Source: Mytilisepta virgata | Taxonomy: Eukaryota > Mollusca > Bivalvia > Mytilida > Mytilidae | Assembly: GCA_028015205.1 (NCBI GenBank) | Contig: CM051512.1 | Span: 17,825,139 to 17,889,138, forward strand | DNA length: 64,000 bases | Direction of reading: 5' to 3' | Part shown: in pieces, positions 57,234 to 64,000 of the stretch | How the letters are laid out: each line of letters starts with the position of its first letter | Numbering within the stretch: position 1 is the first letter of the stretch | The notes under the pieces: model-generated | Database searches by the model: none | The model's input: only the letters and a program-made list of their open reading frames with translations | What the model was told of the DNA's origin: nothing | Made by a program: the position numbers and the translations under genes

Positions 57234-58737
57234 TAAACTTCTAGCTCTAGCGATAGAAAGTTGAAATTTTAATGACAACTCACATTATGTGTGACCAGTG
57301 GCTTAGGAATTATCATACAATCCCATGTGGTCATATTCCTTAGTTAAAGGGTAAAAAAAGAGAGTCTAACTTCACTAATATTTGAAACGGGATTATGAAA
57401 CTGGTTTATAGACATTACTATAAGAGTTGGCTATGTACAATGTTTGCGGGATTATGCAGCTGCTGGTTTTCATTTAAATGGATGTTTTTATTTTTTTTTA
57501 TATCATATACACTACGTTTGTCAGTCAAATGGCAAAGTTGCTGACATGAGATATTCTTTTCAATACATAATAATATAAATAGTTAAAACAATGTTAAAAT
57601 TAACAGCAGGGTTTTAAATTTTATCTTTTGATCTTCAATATAAAACAAAGCTTCATTAAACCGGGAGCAATAAAATTTAATTGGATTGTTTAATTCAAAT
57701 GAGGCCAATTACAGGGAATGTCCTATTTATTTAATAATCAAACGAAATTTTGATTGTGATAATTTATTCTATTTATATAGCTTGTGAAATGCCAAGTTTT
57801 ATGCTCCTCAAATTTTTAAAATTAATATTTTTCATTTACTTTTTCTTTATTACTTTGAGAATTTCCCCAAATCTCCCGGTCTTTATATTGTTGTAGGCAA
57901 CTTAATAAGTTGTTTCATTCCCATCCAAATTTTTGGATTAATATATCAACTTAGAAAACCTTAGAAAATGTCTGAAACCAAAATGTAAGTAAATTATACA
58001 AATGAATGTATATTGTAATTTCTGAAGTAACAAAATAGAGCGATGTCTAAATTTATACTCTTTCTAGTGGCTAAGTCCAAAATTTAAAGATACATGCTAA
58101 ATACATGTATTTAAATATATTTTAGTACATAATATATGCTCCAATAACTATATTTATTTGATGAACATTTTGAAAGAATAAAATTATATTTGGTTAAAAA
58201 ACACTCAATGGATGTATAAGTACCACATGTACCAGGCATTTGATGAAACATATTACATTTCGTTAATAGCTAAAGAAAGTAAAATTTGATGCACTGTGTG
58301 TGCACATTTCAGTTCATGTTTCAGCACTCAAGGCCGAAAATACGGGAAATCCGAAACAACAAAGCAAACGTTGTGGGGCAGAGTTAAATGCCATAATGAC
58401 CCAAAATGGCAAAAACCCTAATCCTTCTATAGGTAGGGCTATGCATGGGGGGGGGGGGGGTGGTGCTCCAAAAATGTGCTAATTTCATAGCAGTAAATTT
58501 TCAGAGTTTTAAATCCAAGTTCAATATCAGAAATTCTAACAACAAAGTAAGCAAATATAGTAAAGGCTAGAGTTAAAAGTTTTAAGTTAATGCAAGTTTT
58601 TGCACATGTTAATTAAGCGTTCGTGTATAGGGTAAGTTATCGGATATGGGGTCATGATAGAAATAGGGTAAGAGTATATTATAATAAGAGATTAAGAGGA
58701 TATAATTTAATTCATTTTAGGACTTTTCCTCCTATAG
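57234..58737. other. Upstream region of the host gene; possible exon at 57955-57984
   Basis: A 30-nt segment 57955-57984 sits between an AG and GTAAGT. If spliced to 58738 it would keep the phase of the gene below; its acceptor lacks a good pyrimidine tract, so it is only a candidate. A dispersed repeat fragment lies at 58288-58420 and a G-run at about 58448-58460. Nothing else recognised. Confidence 0.3.
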
Positions 58738-61700
58738 ATGGACGTTCCTCTCGTGCAACAGACAGTGGTAAGTATTACTCTTTACTTAACATGGTCCACT
58801 AGTGAAATATTTTTCGCCGCGCTAGCTTCACTTCAAAGATAACATCGGGAGGAAACCGCTTGGATAGTGCGGTTTACACTCCGGATTCCAGATTACTTTT
58901 GACTGTATAAATTTCAATTAACGTCTTAAAAGATTTGAAAAATGTAACATATAACTGCTTTTCTGTTGACTATCGGAGTTCTCTCCGAGTTTTCAATACC
59001 CCTGCACCAATATTTAGAGTGTTGGGCCTGCTACATTGCATAATTTTTACTGTTCGTTTTAAAAAAATTCACTTTTTTGCATCTACATGTATCAACTTCT
59101 GAAAAAAAATAGGTATTTTCGATGTTGAGGTTATGAATAAAGTTTTGGTGATGATTCTATGAATAATTAACGTCTGTGTCGGCAAAGTTAATTTTCAATT
59201 ACGAATAATTCTGTTTCATATTTCAATGTCAAAATTCACAAATTAACTGGTTTTATCAATTCTGTTTCAGAGAAGCCTAAAAAGAAACGTCCACGTAATA
59301 AATTACCAAAGATAGAAAACTGTAAGTATGTCTTTAATGTAACAGAATGTGCTTCTGTGTTATTTCTGTATCTAATTTTAAGTTTCTGAAGTATTTTTCT
59401 CTATCTATAATGTTTGTCAAATATCAGGCCACAATATAAACAACTTTTCATTTACCGCAACTCAAATACAAAGTTCTCCCCCCCCCAAAAAAAAAACAAA
59501 AAAAACCAGAAACATTTAATGTATAAATTTGTCATTTCGTGTTGAAATTAGACCTATATAGGGTGGAGCTGTCACGACATTATGGTGTCACCTGCGTGTC
59601 AGCATCAGATGCATGGATTTAAATGACTTATGTGAAGTTTTTTAACATAAAAATGGATACCCAGAATACAAAAAAGATAGGAAAAACAAACACAGAGTGC
59701 GAACAAATAATATAAGAAACACAAAAACTAAAAGAAAATATAAAATTGAAAAGATCCAACAATGGTAAATATGAATAACTATATAACCCAGCAAGTATAC
59801 CAATAAACAAACAAACAAACGAATATTTCCCAATATGTACGTGAACACGTGTAGGCATAAGTTCGTTAAACGGACATACCATGACTAAACCTTTGATTCG
59901 AAATGTGTGAGGAAAAACGGACATGGAGAGAAGTTTCAAAGAAAGCAAGAAATCACATGTATATAACTAAACAAATATCACGAAATCACATTTACGACTC
60001 GTGTAAAATAACATACAAGATGTTATGCACACTGAACATTTAGTGTACATCAAATTTGTGATAATTATTATTTCTTCATAAACAAAAAAATAACGACAGA
60101 CATTCCTTATAATTTAATTTAATAATAACGTGTGAAGTCCACAAAAATTGATCTTTTAAGACGGCGTGACATCACAGTCAAGGAGAAAATTTTGTTTATT
60201 GAAAATAAACACAAAAACCTTCACTAATCAGAAATGACGTTCATCGTGCCTAAAATTTTGAAAGCCAAGATAATAACCCACAACGTTAATGCTAAAACCA
60301 CAAAAAAGAAAAAAAAATACAAAGCCAAATCCATTGCATACGTGGTTGTCTGATTAAACCCCATATACCAACAGTGAACAAGACGAAGAGATAAGTGAAA
60401 TGGCCTCCAAAACCTGGTCCACTAGTCTATTTATCTAAGAAGAGCTGTCATTTTTGCATTGCACACTAATAAAGTATACTATTTTCAAGTGCAAAATGAA
60501 TTAAATAATTTATTGTTTCTACTTAAGAAATGTTCCCAATTTTTGAACAGGTTATACGATATAACCTGGTTGGGTCAGTTTACGCATAATAAACCGCAAA
60601 GCGGTTTATGAATGCCGTAAAGTGATCCAAACCAGGTTGTTGAAGTATAACCTGTTCAAAAATTGGAAACATTCCTTATAATTTAATTTCCAAACAGAAG
60701 TACAATGATTCCTCGATTCAAGCATCAATAATGACATGGGACTATTTGAATTTAGTGGCAGATTAATCTGTTCGTGACGTCACAAGACCAAACCGAGTTA
60801 TATAGTATAATCAAAGTTGCTCTAATATTATGCTGTTCAGCCAATTAAAATGCAGTATTCAAATCAAATTAAATTATTTCATTTTTTAGATAAGACCATA
60901 AAAGCACCAGAGAGAGACTACAGAGATATAGAATTAGAAAAGTTCTCAACTTTCATTAGTTCTCATATACATGACACAGGTAATTATTGACTATAACAAT
61001 AGAATATCAGCCTAAATATGATAGAACCTGTCAATACAATACAAAATGTCAAAGTACGCCAATACGACACATACCCGTCCAATATGCCGTATTGACTTGT
61101 CAATATGGCATATTGGACTGGTTAGGCATTAAAGGATCATATTGGACTAGTCAATACGACATATTGGACTGGTTAGTCAATAAAGGTATAATTGCGCAAG
61201 GTTTTCCATATTGGCTTAGTTATTGGTCCTTGGCTAGCCATATTGGACTGAGGCGAAGCCTCGGTCCAATATGACTTGCCTCGGACCAATAACTAAGCCA
61301 ATATGGAAAACCTTACGCAATAATACTATAGTACAAAACTTATTGGATAGACTAGACTGGTCGGAACCGGTTTGTATCGTTTGCATCCCCGTAAATAATG
61401 ATCGATGATTTAAAGTTCTAAATGTGCTTGTGACATACGTGACTCTTTGCTTTAGGTTGTCCGTTGTCAACTTATTAATATTTGTATTGCTAATTTATTT
61501 CCTAATGGAATAATGTGGGGGGGGGAGTGGGGGATTCAGGTTTTGGTATATGCATTTATTTCTGAGGTCAAATCACGAAGCGGCATGTGTGTGGACTGTT
61601 TGGTCATTGCCTTTTATACCAATCTTTATGTGGTGTAATCTAATTATGTGCGTGTTGTCAGAAAATTGTCAACATGCACATTTCATTTTGACTTATTGAT

Positions 61701-63288
61701 GAATCTTGTTTTCTTTACGTCGACAAATGGTCGAGTACAATGGAGTAGCAAATATTAGATGTATTTTATAGATGACAGTGATGAAATAATCGGACGGTAC
61801 CAGTAAGTATTTTCCTATCTGGTGGATTCATTAGATTGTATCATCAATTCAATTCTATGGCAAGCCGTTTTACTATTTATTCTTACTTCAAGATATCTCA
61901 TATAATATATAAGATATCTTATAAAGAAAATTATATGAGATATCTTAATAAACTATATAAGATATCTTATAAATTATATAAGATATCTTATAAACTATAT
62001 GAGATATCTTATAAACTTTATTAGATATCTTGAAGTAAGAATAAATAGTAAAACGGCTTGCCATACAATTCGGTACAAGTACAACCAAGAAAAGTTTGTT
62101 AAATTTTCCTTACGTAGAAAGTTTCTACCTCATGTGTAGTTCTACCCTCATGAACCTAAAAAATGTTAATCCAATTTTGGTCGTGAAATTTGAGTTATTT
62201 CTGTTTCTTCTATTTTTGTATTTTGTGCTCTTTTATGTTATTTTCTGTCTGAAAATATGACGATTGGATTTGGTATGTCATTGTTGACCTTTTCTGATAA
62301 CCGTTTTATTGTTTATATATTTAAAGTGTCTATGTCTCATGATGTAGCTCTTATCTGTAAGATGGTTGGTCGCCTTTGTTTTCTTTTATGTGTTTTTGTT
62401 TTTTTTTTGTCTTTTTTTTTTTTGATTTTTGCGTCAAGATGTCATAAAATAAAAAGTATAATGGCTTAAAATAGCTGTGTGTCAAGAAAATTTCCGACAG
62501 AATATTTATTACAGATAGAATATGAACCTTGGGATGAATTAAGTTAGTGTCATTTTTTATGATACGACAATATATGTAGTTTTATCGGCGTGGGAGACCT
62601 GTATAAATCACTTCAAACATTCAGGGATCATATTTTCCGAAATATGTTAATAGTCCGCATCTGTGTTTGAGAAAATAGTCGAATTTCTAATATATACACA
62701 GATAAGCTAGTCTAGATTATTCAATTTTATGTTGAATAAATCCTCCAGATCTGAATACACTAAAGTTTATCCTTGTTAAAAGTACCATTGATTAAGAAAT
62801 GAAAAGTTGTCCCAAACTTCAGACTTACAATAAATACATTTGTATGTTATTAAAACGGGTGCCGTTCGATGCAGTGGTCTGCGATTTCCTATATAAATGT
62901 ACATGAATGGCTGAAATTGAGTTAATAAAAAATAATTGATGCACAAGATGTGTACATTTCGTCAATTTACGACTCATCGGTTGTGCTCATGGACTAGAAT
63001 GTTGAAAACCAAAACCAGGCTGAAGAGCAAAATCAAAAATGCCAAAATGACCAAAAGGGTTAAAGCCAAAACTATCTAAGGACAGAACTATGGGAAATTC
63101 GCATTTTTTTTTTCATTTACATTTGTTAGAAACATATATATAAATTTATCCAGTTCATCAGCTAGATTATTTTTATGATCTTCTATGTAATATCATTTAT
63201 TATGCTATTACAATGTATTAATTATATAATTTTCCTGGCTTTTTTCTCCAGTGAATTACACATGGATATGTTTGTAACTTATCATTAA
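58738..63288 (+). CDS. Host gene of tiny exons (partial, 3' part)
   Basis: Exons read from splice sites: 58738-58767, 59271-59321, 60890-60979, 61772-61802 and a probable terminal exon 63252-63288 ending TAA. Each is bounded by a pyrimidine-AG acceptor (ctgtttcag, cattttttag, tttttctccag) and a GTAAGT or GTAATT donor. The first four share phase 1 at every internal junction and the last fits phase 2. The peptide includes KPKKKRPRNKLPKIEN (a nuclear-localisation-like basic run), KAPERDYRDIELEKFSTFI and a Ser/Asp acidic stretch. I recognise no family. The start lies upstream, probably before 57.9 kb. The introns carry fold-back MITEs. Confidence 0.65.
59330..60528. other. Intron, no other feature
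   Basis: Intronic DNA between exons at 59321 and 60890. Contains a C-run/A-run junction at about 59478-59505. Minus-strand frames near 59628-59948 are hydrophobic and low-complexity, without support. Confidence 0.45.
60529..60673. repeat. Intronic fold-back MITE
   Basis: AATGTTCCCAATTTTTGAAC with AGGTTATAC pairs with GTATAACCT and GTTCAAAAATTGGAAACATT. An inner AACCTGGTT/AACCAGGTT pair and an AAACCGCAAAGCGGTTT hairpin are present. Confidence 0.8.
61190..61323. repeat. Intronic fold-back MITE
   Basis: TTGCGCAAGGTTTTCCATAT and TGGCTTAGTTATTGGTCC on the left pair with GGACCAATAACTAAGCCA and ATATGGAAAACCTTACGCAA. The centre is GAGGCGAAGCCTC. Preceded by loosely repeated CATATTGGACTGGTTAG units (61075-61190). 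Confidence 0.8.
61856..62065. mobile_element. MITE with 6-bp duplication and AGATATCTTATA core
   Basis: Ends TATGGCAAGCCGTTTTAC and the exact inverse GTAAAACGGCTTGCCATA. Arms of about 40 bp run into TCTTACTTCAAGATATC. The interior repeats AAGATATCTTATAAA-type palindromes about six times. CAATTC flanks both ends (61850-61855, 62066-62071), fitting a 6-bp target duplication. It lies in the intron after the exon at 61772-61802. Confidence 0.8.
62072..63251. other. Intron, dispersed repeat at 62938-63090
   Basis: 62938-63090 is the best-preserved copy of the gatgcacaagatgtgtacatt family also at 24592-24740. The rest is AT-rich, with long T-runs near 62399-62432. Confidence 0.5.
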
Positions 63289-63844
63289 CACGAATTATTA
63301 AACATTAATATTAATGGTACGTACACTGTATGAACTCTATAGGATTTATGTACTGGATTAATTTCTCTCAGAGCCTGGATCAGTATTCAGTGTATTTCAA
63401 AGTATAAGAGATTTGCTTATTCATGATTTCAAATTTTCACATTATTTTTATTCTTTCTTTTTAATATGGTTTATATGTTAGCGTTGGCATTTTTTTTTCA
63501 TATAAATCACGTGATCTATATTGCTTTTCGGCCCGGTCCAATACTGAAAAAGGCCTTATCGTATTTCCCCATGCCTATATCGACCTGCTGAGGCCTTCAC
63601 AATTTCCCGTATTTCGGCACTGTGACGTCGTAAAGAGTTGACCCGACCCTAATATGAGCTGACCCGAATATATCAGCGACGTCATAATGTTTGACCCAAC
63701 GTTGACCCGAATATATCAGGAAAACATCCGGTTATAGGCGGATGGCCATTGAAAAGTAAGAAATTCCATTAAGATTGCTAGTTAACAATACGATAAATTT
63801 ATCATCAAGTTTTCTTCAAACAAATATTATAAAATATAAGTCGC
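63289..63844. other. Downstream of the host gene, short repeats
   Basis: GTTGACCCGAATATATCAG and close variants recur about three times at 63636-63720, with GTGACGTCGTAAAG/GCGACGTCATAATG-type sites between. No canonical AATAAA close to the predicted stop was noticed. No gene seen. Confidence 0.4.
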
Positions 63845-63945
63845 TCGACACAATATGAAGCTTTTTGGCTCTTTCGCTACGCTCACTCGCCGAAAAAGCT
63901 TCACATTGTGTCTCGCGGCTGATATTTTACGATATACGTTTGCAG
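63845..63945. repeat. Fold-back MITE, TCGCTACGCTCACTCG family
   Basis: GACACAATATGAAGCTTTTT pairs with AAAAAGCTTCACATTGTGTC around TTTCGCTACGCTCACTCGCC. Same core and outer GATATTTTACGATAT as 21775-21936, with more diverged ends. Confidence 0.75.
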
Positions 63946-64000
63946 AAAACCTGATAATATGTACGTATGAGCCCTAGGGCTAATACAGCCTTTCAACTTC

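Noticed and set aside
56902..57264. Proline-repeat frame
   Set aside because: It translates the poly-C core of a MITE.

Overview
The window looks like nuclear DNA of a bivalve mollusc, most likely a mussel (Mytilidae). It is AT-rich and has few genes. It is dense in tRNA-headed SINEs, CR1-like LINE pieces, fold-back MITEs, pearl/HINE-like (Helentron-associated) repeats, telomere-like tracts and long C/G homopolymers. Several dispersed repeats match repeats I remember from mussel sequences (325-620, 5395-5600). This is recognition by eye; no search was run.

Layout. 1-26.7 kb holds dispersed repeats: two full SINEs (861-1105 +, 6005-6291 -), LINE 3' fragments (4672-5055, 9250-10176, 22440-22705), a Tc1/mariner-type MITE (10774-11308), a satellite made from a SINE core (14113-15905), a pearl/HINE-like element (17228-19668) and an interstitial telomere-like tract (24797-25150). 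26744-41859 is the centrepiece: a 15.1-kb, nearly perfect palindromic element flanked by a 6-bp target duplication, ATTATC. 41.9-57.2 kb carries a decayed two-ORF CR1-like LINE on the minus strand (about 44180-55740), whose ORF2 is split by a 5.6-kb pearl/HINE-like insertion (about 46450-52055), plus two poly-C-cored MITEs. 57.9-63.3 kb contains what I read as the only host gene: a plus-strand gene of tiny exons, all phase-consistent.

The palindromic element. Its 5'-AG...CT-3' ends, 6-bp target duplication and size fit the Polinton/Maverick group, yet no polymerase, integrase, ATPase or capsid gene is visible. Each arm carries the same small genes: a zinc-ribbon ORF and a C2H2-like ORF in one frame separated by one stop; an SFGF-motif ORF; a Bcl-2-like BH1 protein; and two PC4-like domains in one frame separated by one stop. 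Compact TATA boxes precede the Bcl-2-like and PC4-like ORFs. Each end carries about 400 bp of repeated ETS, CRE, E-box, NRF1 and E2F-type motifs. Each arm also carries a 31-bp minisatellite that is exactly six units (186 bp) longer in the right arm. The centre is an imperfect hairpin beside degenerate CCCTAA repeats. I infer a non-autonomous, snap-back derivative of a Polinton/adintovirus-like element.

How the parts relate. Nothing links the host gene functionally to the mobile elements. Within the element, most genes point from the centre towards the ends, and the ends hold the strongest promoter-like DNA. The nesting order in the 44-56 kb region is LINE first, pearl/HINE-like element later.
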